Positions 42,907 through 51,924 of a stretch of 64,000 nt of DNA are shown in pieces (position 1 is the stretch's first letter; each line of letters begins with the position of its first letter). The translations under genes were made by a program, and so were the position numbers. Below the pieces are notes generated by a model. It searched no databases and had not been told where the DNA came from. It saw only the letters and a list, made by a program, of their open reading frames with translations. The stretch is from positions 124,001-188,000 of the forward strand of contig NZ_QZEY01000014.1 in assembly GCF_003594875.1 (NCBI RefSeq), written 5' to 3'. Source of the stretch: Bailinhaonella thermotolerans (GTDB lineage Bacteria; Actinomycetota; Actinomycetes; Streptosporangiales; Streptosporangiaceae).

Positions 42907-45900
42907 ATGCCCCCCACGCCGTCCCCGCAGGATCCCGCCCGCGTCGGGGAGTACTGGCTGGCCGGACGCCTGGGCGCGGGCGGGCAGGGGGTGGTCTACG
43001 AGGCGTACGACCGCGACGGCGGCCGGGTCGCGGTCAAGCTGCTGCACGCCTCCGTCGCCGCCGACCCCGAGATCCTGCGCCGGTTCGCCCGCGAGGCGGT
43101 CGCCGCCCAGCGGGTGGCCTCCTTCTGCACCGCCCGCGTGCTCGCCGCCGAGGTGTCGGGCCCCCGGCCGTACCTCGTCAGCGAGTACGTCGAGGGGCCG
43201 AGCCTGCGCGCGGCGGTGGAGCGGGGCCGCCGGTTCGGCGGCGACGACCTGGTCCGCCTCGCGACCGCGATCGCCACGGCGCTGACGGCGATCCACGAGG
43301 CGGGCGTGGTCCACCGCGACCTCAAGCCCGACAACGTCCTGCTCGGCCCGGACGGCCCCCGCGTGATCGACTTCGGGATCGCGCGGACGGAGGACATGTC
43401 CCTCACCTCGACCGGGCTCGTCGCGGGCACCCCGCTCTACATGGCCCCGGAGATCTTCACCGGGGAGCGCGCCACCCCGGCCGCCGACGTGTTCGCCTGG
43501 GGCGCGGTCCTGCTGTACGCCGCGACCGGCGAGGACCCCTTCGCCGCCGGGAGCCTGGGCGCGATCATGCACCGCGTTCTCAGCGCCGACCTCGACCTCA
43601 CCCCTCTCCCGCCCGCGCTGCGCCCCCTGGCCGCGGCCGCCCTCGCGCGCACCCCCGGGGCCCGTCCCTCCGCGCGGGACCTCCTCCTGTCCCTCGTCAC
43701 CCCCCGCCCCCGCGACCAGGCCGATCCGGTACGGCTGCCGCCCGGCGCGCCCGCCGTACGGCACGAGCCGGCGCGGGACCTCCGGAACGGGGACGCCCTG
43801 GGCCGGGACGCGCCGGACGGGGACCTGCTGGCGCGGGGGCGCGAGGCGGCGGGCGGGCTGGCGCGAGAGGGGGATCCGGACCCCGATCTCGGGGCGCGGG
43901 CGGAGGAGGTCTACGCCCGGCTGGACGGGCCCGGGCGGGACGCGGCGCCCGGCGTGCTGCTGCGGCTGGTCACCCTGGACGACGCGGGCTTCGAGAGCCC
44001 CCGCCCCGCCCTGCGGGAGGACCTGGCGGCGACCGGCCCCGGGGCCGAGCGCGTGGTCGGGGCGTTCGGGGAGGCGGGGCTGCTGCGCGGCGAGGAGGAG
44101 TACGTCCTGCTCACGCGCCCGGCGCTGGTGCGCGCCTGGCCCCGGCTGCGCGGGTGGCTGGACGAGGACCGGGGCGGGCTGCGGCTGCACGCGGCGCTCG
44201 CCGCCGGGGCGCGGGCGTGGCGCGAGCGCGGGCGCAAGGACGCCGACCTGCTGCACGGCGGCCGCCTGGACGACGCCCTGGCCTGGGCCGCGACGGGCCG
44301 CCGCCACCTCACCCTGAACCCGGGCGAGCGCGAGTTCCTCGACGCGAGCGCCGCGCTCACCCGCCGCCGGCGCCGCCGCCGCGCCCTGCTGACCCTGGCG
44401 CTGGCGGTGCTGCTGGTGCTGTCGCTGGCCGGGGGCGGCCTGGCGGCGTACCAGAGCAGCCGCGTGGCCGAGCAGCGCGACCTGGCGGCGGGGCGGGAAC
44501 TGGCCCACGTCGCCGGCACCCTCCGGGCCACGGACCCGGTGCGCGCGATGCTGCTCAACGTCGCCGCCTGGACGCTGGCCCCCGGCCCGGACACCCGGTC
44601 CGGCCTGATGGCGGCGCTGTACCAGCCCGAGGCCGCCGCCTTCCAGGCCCCGCGCGCCGCCGGGCCGGTGCGCCGGGTGCTCAGCGGGGACGGGCGGCGG
44701 CTGGTGAGCGTGAGCGCGGACGGCGTGAGCGTCCACGACGTGGCGACGGGGAGGCGGGCCGGTGGCTGGGCGGACGCGCGGGTGAAGGACGCGGACCTCC
44801 AGGACGTCTCGCTGAGCCGGGACGGCCGCCGCCTGGCGATCGTCGCCGACCGGACCGTCCGCGTCTGGGACACCCGCACCGGGCGGCCGCTGCGGGAACA
44901 CCGCCTCGCGCCCCAGGCGCCGCAGGTGGGCGCGGACTTCGGCGGCGGCGACCGGCTGCTCGCGCTCACCGAGGGCCAGGGCCTGCTGCTGTGGGACACG
45001 GCCACGGGCGGCACGCGCGGCCGGGGCCTGGACTGGCAGTCCGGCCGCACGGCGATCCACGGCGACCTCGTGGCGGTGGCCGGGCTGGAGGCCAGGCTCG
45101 CGGTGTACCGCTCCGGGGCGCCCGACCCGCGCTTCCGCGGGGCCTGCCCGGGGGAGGTCCGGGCGGTCGCGATCAGCCCCGACGGGCGCACCCTGGCGTG
45201 CGGGGGCGCGCGGATCCGCCTCATCGACACCGCCACCGGCCGCCCCCTCCCGGCCTCCGGCGGGACGGGCTCCGGGGAGACCGGCTCCGGGGAGACCGGC
45301 TCCGGGGAGGCGCGGGCGGAGTGGCCGTGGCGGATTTCGGGCGGGGAACGCCTCAACCTGCAGAACACGCCCGAGCTGCGCTTCAGCGCGGACGGGCGGC
45401 TGCTGGCCGGGTTCGGCGACCGCAACGTCAAGGTGTGGCGGGTCGCCGACCGCCGCCTCCTGCTCGACTACACCGCCCCCGGCCTGCTGGCCGACGCCCG
45501 CCCGGACCCCGGCGGGCGCTTCGTCCGCGTCCTCATGGACGACACCGTGCTCACCCTCGACCTGGCCGCGCACCCCGCCTCGCGCCCTCTGCCCGAGGGC
45601 GCGGAGGCCACGGCGTTCGCCCCCGGCGGCGGCCTGCTCGCCCTCCAGGCCGCCGACCTGACGGGCGCGGTCCGCCTCTGGGACGTGCGGCGCGGCGCGG
45701 AGGTCGAGCTGCCGGGGGCGGTCTCGTCCGAGTCCGCCCTGCGGCCCGCCTTTGACCGCGCGGGCCGGGTCTTCGCCGCCGCCGACGCGCGGCACGTCAG
45801 CGTGTGGGACACGCGCGGCCCCCGATCGCTCCGCCGCTTCCCGGTGCCCCCCGGGAGCCGGGCCCAGAGCGTGGCCCTGAGCCCCGACGGCCGCAGGCTC

Positions 45901-46593
45901 GCCGTCGTCCTCGGCTCGGAGGGGGACCGGCCGGAAGCCGTCCTGCGGCTCTGGGACCTGTCCACCGGCCGCGCGACGAAGCTCCCCGTCACGGCGGAGC
46001 ACGGCGGCGTCGTCTTCACCCCCGACGGCGGCGCGCTCGCCTCCACCGGGGGCGGCCGGGCCCGCCTCCTGGACCTGGCCACCGGCCGCCCCTCCGGTCC
46101 CGGCTACGGCGGCGAATCCCAGGACCACGTGGAACTGGCCTTCAGCGCCCAGGGCCTGATGGCCGTCGCGGACTCCTCGGGCCGGATCGCGCTGTGGGAC
46201 AGGCGCGGCCCCGAGCCGCTGCCCCCGGCCATGCACGGCGTCGCCGAGGCCATCGAGCAGGTCGCCTTCAGCCCCGGCGGCGACCTGCTGGCCACCGGCG
46301 GTGACTCAGGCACGGTCCAGCTCTGGGACGTGCGGACCCGCCGCCTCCTCGGCACCCCGTGGCACCACGGAACCGGCATCGGCGCCCTCGCGTTCACCCC
46401 CGACGGCTCGGCCCTCCTGGCGGCCGCCGACCCGGGCCTGTCGGGCGAGCCGGGCCGCGTCATCACTCACCCCGTGGCCCCCGGCGAGGTGGTCCGCCTG
46501 CTCTGCGCCCGCGCGGGCCGTACCCTCACCGACGCCGAGTGGTCCCGCCACCTGGCCGGCACCCCCCGCCCCGCCCTCTGCCCGGCCCCCTGA
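42907..46593 (+). CDS. Ser/Thr protein kinase fused to STAND-type winged helix, TM helix and WD40 propeller
   Basis: 1228 residues. Kinase domain 16-275: LGAGGQGVV loop, Lys44, HRDLKPDN (Asp138), DFG (Asp155). A 50-residue linker then leads to a region (about 325-480) that looks like the part of nSTAND proteins lying between their ATPase and repeats (ARAEEVYARL, GAGARAWRERGRKDADLL-type helices). An Arg-rich stretch precedes one hydrophobic helix at about 490-512. The rest is a WD40 propeller with repeats such as VRVWDTRTG, LLLWDTATG, VQLWDVRTR. No Walker A is present: a kinase occupies the ATPase position. GSGETG is repeated three times near residue 790. Likely a signalling or stress-sensing receptor kinase. 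Confidence 0.9.
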   Translation: MPPTPSPQDPARVGEYWLAGRLGAGGQGVVYEAYDRDGGRVAVKLLHASVAADPEILRRFAREAVAAQRVASFCTARVLAAEVSGPRPYLVSEYVEGPSLRAAVERGRRFGGDDLVRLATAIATALTAIHEAGVVHRDLKPDNVLLGPDGPRVIDFGIARTEDMSLTSTGLVAGTPLYMAPEIFTGERATPAADVFAWGAVLLYAATGEDPFAAGSLGAIMHRVLSADLDLTPLPPALRPLAAAALARTPGARPSARDLLLSLVTPRPRDQADPVRLPPGAPAVRHEPARDLRNGDALGRDAPDGDLLARGREAAGGLAREGDPDPDLGARAEEVYARLDGPGRDAAPGVLLRLVTLDDAGFESPRPALREDLAATGPGAERVVGAFGEAGLLRGEEEYVLLTRPALVRAWPRLRGWLDEDRGGLRLHAALAAGARAWRERGRKDADLLHGGRLDDALAWAATGRRHLTLNPGEREFLDASAALTRRRRRRRALLTLALAVLLVLSLAGGGLAAYQSSRVAEQRDLAAGRELAHVAGTLRATDPVRAMLLNVAAWTLAPGPDTRSGLMAALYQPEAAAFQAPRAAGPVRRVLSGDGRRLVSVSADGVSVHDVATGRRAGGWADARVKDADLQDVSLSRDGRRLAIVADRTVRVWDTRTGRPLREHRLAPQAPQVGADFGGGDRLLALTEGQGLLLWDTATGGTRGRGLDWQSGRTAIHGDLVAVAGLEARLAVYRSGAPDPRFRGACPGEVRAVAISPDGRTLACGGARIRLIDTATGRPLPASGGTGSGETGSGETGSGEARAEWPWRISGGERLNLQNTPELRFSADGRLLAGFGDRNVKVWRVADRRLLLDYTAPGLLADARPDPGGRFVRVLMDDTVLTLDLAAHPASRPLPEGAEATAFAPGGGLLALQAADLTGAVRLWDVRRGAEVELPGAVSSESALRPAFDRAGRVFAAADARHVSVWDTRGPRSLRRFPVPPGSRAQSVALSPDGRRLAVVLGSEGDRPEAVLRLWDLSTGRATKLPVTAEHGGVVFTPDGGALASTGGGRARLLDLATGRPSGPGYGGESQDHVELAFSAQGLMAVADSSGRIALWDRRGPEPLPPAMHGVAEAIEQVAFSPGGDLLATGGDSGTVQLWDVRTRRLLGTPWHHGTGIGALAFTPDGSALLAAADPGLSGEPGRVITHPVAPGEVVRLLCARAGRTLTDAEWSRHLAGTPRPALCPAP

Positions 46594-46702
46594 CGGGACT
46601 TCCGCGCCGTGCGTCCCGGATGAGTTCGCGGGAGGTCCCGCGCCGCGATCCCCGCCGAGGCACGGCTTCCGCGGCGCGGGGTGGGCGGGCGGGAGCCGTA
46701 CG

Positions 46703-47914
46703 GTGACGGAGGGTGTGCATGGAGTCGCCGGGCCCGGGTACATCCCGGGCATCATGGGCATCGGGGGGAACACGTTCACCGTCGGCGTACTCGGATCGTA
46801 CGGCGGGCTCAACGTGGGGGACGAGGCGATCCTCTCCTGTGTGCTGGACTGCGTGCGGCACCGCACTCCCGAGGCGAAGGTGGTGGTGTTCAGCCGGAAC
46901 CCCGAGCACACGCGGGTGAGCCACTCGGTGTCGGCCGTCGTGCCGTGGCAGGGCGTGAGCCGCGACCGCACGCTGGCCGAGGTGCGGGAGCTGGACCTGC
47001 TGATGCTGGGCGGCGGCGGGGTGCTGTTCGACCAGGACGCCCGCCTCTACGCGCGGGTGGTGCGGACGGCGCAGGACAGCGGGGTGCCGACCTTCGCGTA
47101 CGCCATCGGGGTGGGCCCGCTCTCCGAGCCCGAGGACCGGAACGCCGCCCGGGAGGCCGTCGAGGAGATGACGGACGTCGTCGTACGCGACGAGGAGTCC
47201 AAGCTGGTCCTGGAGGACGTCGGGGTGAACCGGCCGGTCACGGTCACGGCCGATCCGGCGCTGCTGCTGAAGGCGCAGCCGTTCACCACCGAGATGCTCG
47301 CGCGCGAGGGCGTGGTCAAGAGCGGGCCGCTCGTGGGCCTGTCGGTGCGCGAGCCGGGCAGGGCCGCCCAGAACCTCGACGAGGACAGCTACCACAGCCT
47401 GATCGCCGAGATGGCCGACTTCCTGGTCAACCGGCTGGACGCGAACCTGCTGTTCGTGCCCATGGAGCGCGACGACATCCGGCATTCGCACGCGGTGATG
47501 TCGCACATGTCCTCGCCCGAGCGGGGGCGGGTGCTCAACGAGCGGTACAGCCCCGGGCAGATCCTCGGGCTGATGCGCCACCTGGACATGGTCGTCGGCA
47601 TGCGGCTGCACTTCCTGATCTTCGCGACGCTGACCGGCGTGCCGCTGCTGCCCCTGCCGTACGCCGGGAAGGTCTTCGACTTCGCCCGCGCGGTCGGGGC
47701 GCCGACGCTGACCGGCGTGGCCCGGCAGGAGGTCGGGCCGCTGCTCGCCGAGGCCGACCGGCTCTGGGACGAGCGGCCCGAGCGGTCGCGCATGCTGCTG
47801 GCCCAGGCCGAGGAGCTGAAGCGGCGCGCCCACGAGACCTGCGAGCGGTACGCCGCGCTGGCGCGGCGCATCGCCTCCGGCGGAGGCCACGATGCCGGCG
47901 CTGAACGCCCCTGA
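46703..47914 (+). CDS. Polysaccharide pyruvyl transferase family protein
   Basis: 403 residues from a GTG with GGGAG seven bases upstream; an ATG at 46754 would give 386 residues and starts closer to the fold. The family pattern is clear: TVGVLGSYGGLNVGDEAILSCV at the N-terminus (GSYGG-x-N-x-GDEA), LMLGGGGVLFD, FAYAIGVGPL, VRDEESKLVLE and MVVGMRLHFLIFA. CsaB-like enzymes transfer pyruvate ketal from PEP to cell-wall polymers; some family members act on other glycans. Its 3' end overlaps the FAD oxidoreductase by 23 bases. Confidence 0.87.
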   Translation: MTEGVHGVAGPGYIPGIMGIGGNTFTVGVLGSYGGLNVGDEAILSCVLDCVRHRTPEAKVVVFSRNPEHTRVSHSVSAVVPWQGVSRDRTLAEVRELDLLMLGGGGVLFDQDARLYARVVRTAQDSGVPTFAYAIGVGPLSEPEDRNAAREAVEEMTDVVVRDEESKLVLEDVGVNRPVTVTADPALLLKAQPFTTEMLAREGVVKSGPLVGLSVREPGRAAQNLDEDSYHSLIAEMADFLVNRLDANLLFVPMERDDIRHSHAVMSHMSSPERGRVLNERYSPGQILGLMRHLDMVVGMRLHFLIFATLTGVPLLPLPYAGKVFDFARAVGAPTLTGVARQEVGPLLAEADRLWDERPERSRMLLAQAEELKRRAHETCERYAALARRIASGGGHDAGAERP

Positions 47915-49334
47915 CGACCCCCGGACCGTCGAGCTCCCCGCCCGCGCGGCCACCGTCGCCGGGACCACGCAGGTGCTGGTCGTCGGCGGGGGACCGGCCG
48001 GGCTCGGGGCGGCCCTCGGCGCGGCGCAGACCGGCGCCGAGGTGATCCTCGCCGAGCGGTACGGCTTCTTCGGCGGCAACGCCACGGCCGCCCTGGTCAT
48101 GCCGCTCATGTCCTTCCACAACGAGCGGAAGCAGGCCGCCGACCCGGACGTGTTCCGGCTGCTCCCCTCCGACCACGGCGAGGGCGACCCGCTGGTGGGC
48201 GGCGTCCTGTGGCGGCTGCTGGACCGGCTCGCGTCGTACGGCGGGGCGATCCTGCCGTCGGTGGAGACCGGCTACACCGTGCCGTTCGACCCCGAGCTGT
48301 TCAAGCTGGCCGCCTACGACCTGCTGGACGAGGCCGGGGTCACCGTGCTCCTGCACGCCTTCTGCTCCGGCGTGCTGGGCGAGCGCGCGGCGGTGTTCGA
48401 GACCAAGTCCGGGCCGATCGTCGTCGAGGCCGAGGTGATCGTGGACTGCACCGGGGACGGCGACGTCGCGGCGGCGGCCGGCGCGGAGTACGAGATCGGG
48501 CGGCCCGAGGACGGGCTCGTCCAGCCGATGACCCTCATGTTCCGCATGGCCGACTTCGACCGGGCCGGCTTCACGCGGTACGTCGAGGACCACCCAGGCC
48601 AGTGGCGCGGCGTGCACGGCCTGTGGGACCTGATCCGGGAGGCCACCGAGGCCGGGGAGCTGGACCTGCCGCGCGAGGACGTCCTCTTCTTCGCCACGCC
48701 GCACCCGGGCGAGGTCAGCGTCAACAGCACCCGCGTGACCCGCGTCCTCGGCACCAGCGTCTACGACCTCACCCGCGCCGAGCTCCTGGCCCACCGGCAG
48801 ATGGACCAGATCGTCCGGTTCCTCCGCTCCCGCGTGCCGGGGTTCGAGCTGGCGTACGCCGTGCAGAGCGGGGTCCAGGTCGGCGTGCGCGAGACCCGCC
48901 GCGTCCTCGGCGACCACGAGCTGACCGGCGACGACATCCTGCTCGCCCGCCCGTTCGACGACGTGATCGCGCGCGGGGCGTACCCCATCGACATCCACAA
49001 CCCGGCGGGGACCGGCACCCTCCTGCGCCGCGTCCCGACCGGCTCGGCGTACGACATCCCGCTGCGCTGCCTGCTGCCGCGCGGGGTGGACCACCTCCTC
49101 GTCGCGGGGCGCTGCATCTCGGGCAGCCATGTCGCCCTCTCCTCCTACCGCGTCATGCCCATCGCCATGGCGACCGGCCACGCCGCCGGGGTCTGCGCCG
49201 CGCTGGCCGCCCGCGCCGGCCGCCCGCCGCGCGGCGTCCCCGCCGCCGAGGTCCAGCGCCACCTCCTCGCCCAGGGCGCCATCCTCCGCCCCGGCCTCCC
49301 GGACCTCCCCGGCGCCCCCGCCCCCACTCCCTGA
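47892..49334 (+). CDS. FAD-dependent oxidoreductase (FAD_oxidored family)
   Basis: 480 residues. Dinucleotide motif LVVGGGPAGLGAALGAAQTG (about residue 30), EVILAERYGFFGGNATAAL, then IVDCTGDGDVAAAAGAEYE for the second FAD contact, and a C-terminal VAGRCISGSHVALSSYRVM. This PF12831-type fold is used by various dehydrogenases; the substrate is not known. Start ATG lies inside the preceding gene (23-base overlap), a strong sign of co-expression. No signal peptide. Confidence 0.87.
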   Translation: MPALNAPDDPRTVELPARAATVAGTTQVLVVGGGPAGLGAALGAAQTGAEVILAERYGFFGGNATAALVMPLMSFHNERKQAADPDVFRLLPSDHGEGDPLVGGVLWRLLDRLASYGGAILPSVETGYTVPFDPELFKLAAYDLLDEAGVTVLLHAFCSGVLGERAAVFETKSGPIVVEAEVIVDCTGDGDVAAAAGAEYEIGRPEDGLVQPMTLMFRMADFDRAGFTRYVEDHPGQWRGVHGLWDLIREATEAGELDLPREDVLFFATPHPGEVSVNSTRVTRVLGTSVYDLTRAELLAHRQMDQIVRFLRSRVPGFELAYAVQSGVQVGVRETRRVLGDHELTGDDILLARPFDDVIARGAYPIDIHNPAGTGTLLRRVPTGSAYDIPLRCLLPRGVDHLLVAGRCISGSHVALSSYRVMPIAMATGHAAGVCAALAARAGRPPRGVPAAEVQRHLLAQGAILRPGLPDLPGAPAPTP

Positions 49335-49418
49335 ACCGCCCCGCGCCCGAGGGGGCGGGCGATGCCGTACCGCTATCGGGGGGTGGGGCCGGGGCGGGAA
49401 CGGGCGTACGGTCCGGAC

Positions 49419-50585
49419 ATGGAGGACAACGTCGAAATCAGGCCGTTCCGCATCGAGATCCCGCAGGCGGACGTGGACGAGCTGCGGGAACGCGTCGCGC
49501 GCACGCGATGGCCGTACGAACCGCCCGAACAGGGCTGGGGGAGGGGCATCCCCTCGGCCTACCTGCGCGGTCTCGCCGACCGCTGGCTCACCGTCTTCGA
49601 CTGGCGAGCGCAGGAGGCGCGGCTGAACGAGATGCCGCAGTTCGTCACCGGCATCGACGGGCAGCGCGTCCACTTCGCGCACGTGCGCTCGCCGGAGCCC
49701 GGCGCGCTGCCGCTGCTGATCACCCACGGGTACCCGGGGTCGTTCGCCGAGTTCCGCGACATCGCGGGGCCGCTGTCCGACCCGCGCTCGCACGGGGGCG
49801 ACCCGGCCGACGCGTTCCACGTGGTCGCGCCGTCGATCCCCGGCTTCGCGTTCTCCACGCCCGTGCGCGAGGCGGGCTGGGACGTGGCGCGCACCTCGCG
49901 GGCGTTCGCCGAGCTGATGCGCCGCCTCGGATACGACCGGTACGGCGCGCAGGGCGGCGACGTCGGCTCGGCGGTGTCCGGGACCCTCGGCGCGATCGAC
50001 GCCGGGCACGTCGTGGGCATCCACCTCAACAGCGACCTGCTCGGCGCGGCGTGGCTGGCGGGGGACCCGGTGCCGGTGGACATGGGCACGCTGACCGAGG
50101 AGGAGCGCGGGCGACTCGACGCGCTCAAGGCGGTGACCGCCGAGGGCAAGGGGTACCTGCAGATCCAGACCACCCGGCCGCAGGCGGTCGCGTTCGCCCT
50201 GACCGACTCTCCCGTCGGCCAGCTCGCCTGGATCGCCGAGAAGTTCAAGGAGTGGACGGACCCCGCCGCGGAGCTGCCCGAGGACGCGGTGGACGTCGAC
50301 CTGCTCCTGGCGATCGTCAGCCTCTACTGGTTCACCCGCTCCGGCGCGTCGGCCGCCCACTTCCTCTACGAGACCGCGCACACCCGCGACTGGGGCTCCC
50401 CGGCGGTCGTGCCGCAGGGCTGGGCCATGTTCGGGGGCCGCGACGAGATCATCCGCAAGCTGTACGACCCCAAGCACGAGCTCGCCCACTGGACCGAGTA
50501 CGACCGCGGCGGCCACTTCGCCGCCATGGAGGCCCCCGACCTGCTGGTCGAGGACGTGCGGACCTTCTTCCGCCCCCTCCGCTGA
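49419..50585 (+). CDS. Epoxide hydrolase (alpha/beta fold, EHN N-terminal domain)
   Basis: 388 residues. An N-terminal EHN segment (IRPFRIEIPQADVDELRERV) precedes the alpha/beta hydrolase core. Active-site features: oxyanion HGYPGSF, nucleophile Asp in AQGGDVGSAV, two tyrosines likely among KLYDPKHE and SLYWFTRSG, and the base His in GGHFAAMEAP. It opens epoxides to diols. The ATG at 49419 is chosen because homology-like sequence begins MEDNVEIRPF; the upstream 19 codons are Gly/Arg-rich. It follows the FAD oxidoreductase after 84 bases and may be in the same transcript. Confidence 0.9.
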   Translation: MEDNVEIRPFRIEIPQADVDELRERVARTRWPYEPPEQGWGRGIPSAYLRGLADRWLTVFDWRAQEARLNEMPQFVTGIDGQRVHFAHVRSPEPGALPLLITHGYPGSFAEFRDIAGPLSDPRSHGGDPADAFHVVAPSIPGFAFSTPVREAGWDVARTSRAFAELMRRLGYDRYGAQGGDVGSAVSGTLGAIDAGHVVGIHLNSDLLGAAWLAGDPVPVDMGTLTEEERGRLDALKAVTAEGKGYLQIQTTRPQAVAFALTDSPVGQLAWIAEKFKEWTDPAAELPEDAVDVDLLLAIVSLYWFTRSGASAAHFLYETAHTRDWGSPAVVPQGWAMFGGRDEIIRKLYDPKHELAHWTEYDRGGHFAAMEAPDLLVEDVRTFFRPLR

Positions 50586-50927
50586 GACCGCCGCCGTTCC
50601 GCGCGCGACCGGAGCCCGCCGGCAGGGGCGGCCCGGCCGGGCGGCGTCTGACGGGCGGGGCCTGATGGAGCGGCGCCTGATGGGCGGCGCCTGGTGGAGC
50701 GGCGCCTGGTGGAGCGGCGCCTGACGGGCGGGGCCTGACGGGCGGGGCCTGACGGGGCGGATGCGGGGGGCGGGGGCGGCGTTCCCGGCGGGGAGGGGAA
50801 CGTGAGCGGGACTCGCCGTGCCGTGGTGACAACGACCTCACCGAACCTCCCTCGCGTTGTCATCGTCATCCCGGGGGAGAGAGCATGGACAGGCGATCGG
50901 CGGCGCCTACGCCCGGGAGGTGTGCCG
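50586..50927. other. 342-base gap with a 14-15-bp repeat array and a long-loop inverted repeat
   Basis: 50643-50760 holds about eight units like GGCGCCTG(A/G)(T/C)GGGC. 50827-50834 (TGACAACG) is inverted at 50855-50862 with a 20-base loop, about 65 bases before the next start; it may be a hairpin or paired regulator half-sites. An in-frame codon at 50802 could extend the next gene but the residues look unstructured. Confidence 0.6.
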
Positions 50928-51581
50928 GTGAGACGCGATGTGGTCGAACTGTGGTCGCCCTCCATCGGGGCGGCGGGGGCGCTCGTCGCGTACGGTCACT
51001 GGGGCCGCCCGGTGCTCGCCTTCCCCGCCGGGCAGGGGCGGGCGTGGGACTTCGAGGACAACGGGCTCGTCGGCGCCGTCTCGTGGCTGATCGACGCGGG
51101 CCGCCTCAAGCTGTACTGCGTGGACGGCCCGGAGGCCGCGTCCTGGCCGAAGACGCCCGAGGACGAGCCGTACGCCGGCTGGCTCCTCGACCAGGTCGTC
51201 CCCTGGATCCACAACGACTGCGCCGGCCCCCTGGAGATCGTCGCCCTCGGCTGCGCCGCCGGGGCCCCGCTCGCCGCCGCCCGCGCCCTGGCCAGGCCGG
51301 ACCTGTTCCCGCAGGCCATCTGCCTGTCCGGCGTCTACGACCCGGTGCCCGACCTGGGCTCCCGCAACGGCCCCAGCCTCGACTGGCTGCGCCGCCGCGT
51401 CCACCTCCTCCTGCTCTGCGCCCCCCAGGAGCCCGCCTCCTCCCGGAGCACCGTCCACTTCGCCGAGCTCCTCGCCCGCGCCGCCATCCCCCACACCCTG
51501 GAGATCTGGCCCCACGACACCCGCCCCGCCTGGCCCACCTGGCGCGCCCAGCTCGCCCACCACCTCCCCCGCTTCTGCTGA
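50928..51581 (+). CDS. Esterase-like alpha/beta hydrolase, nucleophile serine replaced
   Basis: 217 residues from a GTG preceded by GGGAGG at seven bases. It resembles the actinobacterial esterase D/antigen-85-like family: LVAYGHWGRPVLAFPAGQGRAWDFEDNGL (opening beta strands, read in parts), KLYCVDGPEAASW, YAGWLLDQVVPWI, and the end WPHDTRPAWPTWRAQL with the catalytic-type His-Asp. The nucleophile elbow, normally G-C-S-x-G in this family, reads LGCAAGAPLAAARAL: alanine stands where serine is expected. The protein is probably a non-catalytic binding or sensing member, or uses another residue. Its stop is followed by the HTH/Clp_N promoter. Confidence 0.75.
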   Translation: MRRDVVELWSPSIGAAGALVAYGHWGRPVLAFPAGQGRAWDFEDNGLVGAVSWLIDAGRLKLYCVDGPEAASWPKTPEDEPYAGWLLDQVVPWIHNDCAGPLEIVALGCAAGAPLAAARALARPDLFPQAICLSGVYDPVPDLGSRNGPSLDWLRRRVHLLLLCAPQEPASSRSTVHFAELLARAAIPHTLEIWPHDTRPAWPTWRAQLAHHLPRFC

Positions 51582-51623
51582 CCCCTGCCGGGAAACGGCC
51601 GCGCGCCGCCGTACGGCCTGGGC

Positions 51624-51670
51624 TGTCAGTCCGGGTTGACACGCGGGGTGGGTGTCAGCTTAGGCTGACG
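51624..51670 (+). promoter_or_regulatory. Promoter overlapped by two TGTCA-N8-TGAC(A/G) operators
   Basis: Operator 1: TGTCA 51624-51628, TGACA 51637-51641, containing the -35 TTGACA (51636-51641). Operator 2: TGTCA 51653-51657, TGACG 51666-51670, containing the -10 TAGGCT/TTAGGC; its core GTCAGC-TTAG-GCTGAC is a perfect palindrome. Centres are 29 bp apart. The -10 ends about six bases before the ATG at 51673, predicting a leaderless mRNA. Confidence 0.65.
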
Positions 51671-51672
51671 AC

Positions 51673-51924
51673 ATGGAGGCAGGGGAGGGGCGGTCGGTGG
51701 TGGACCTGGCCGCGGAGGCGGGGGGCGAGGATCCCGCCACGGGGCTGGCCGCGGTGGCCGCGCTGCGGCGGCTGCTGGAGGAACTGGAGGCCGTGCACGT
51801 CGAGGCGGCGCGGCGGCGCGGATGGTCGTGGGAGGCCATCGCGGCCGCGCTGGGAGTGAAACGGCAGTCCGCGCACAAGAAGCACGCCCGCCGGATCGCG
51901 GCGGGGGATCGGAGGGGAACGTGA
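51673..51924 (+). CDS. Small helix-turn-helix protein (partner of Clp_N protein)
   Basis: 83 residues. The C-terminal half is a compact HTH: AAVAALRRLLEELEAVHVE (helices) then RGWSWEAIAAALGVKRQSAHKKHARRI, like the sigma-70 region-4/AsnC-type HTH. There is no effector domain. The next gene starts inside its stop codon (GTGA). Pairs of this HTH with a Clp N-domain protein are common in actinobacteria; the HTH likely represses its own promoter through the two palindromes upstream. Confidence 0.8.
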   Translation: MEAGEGRSVVDLAAEAGGEDPATGLAAVAALRRLLEELEAVHVEAARRRGWSWEAIAAALGVKRQSAHKKHARRIAAGDRRGT

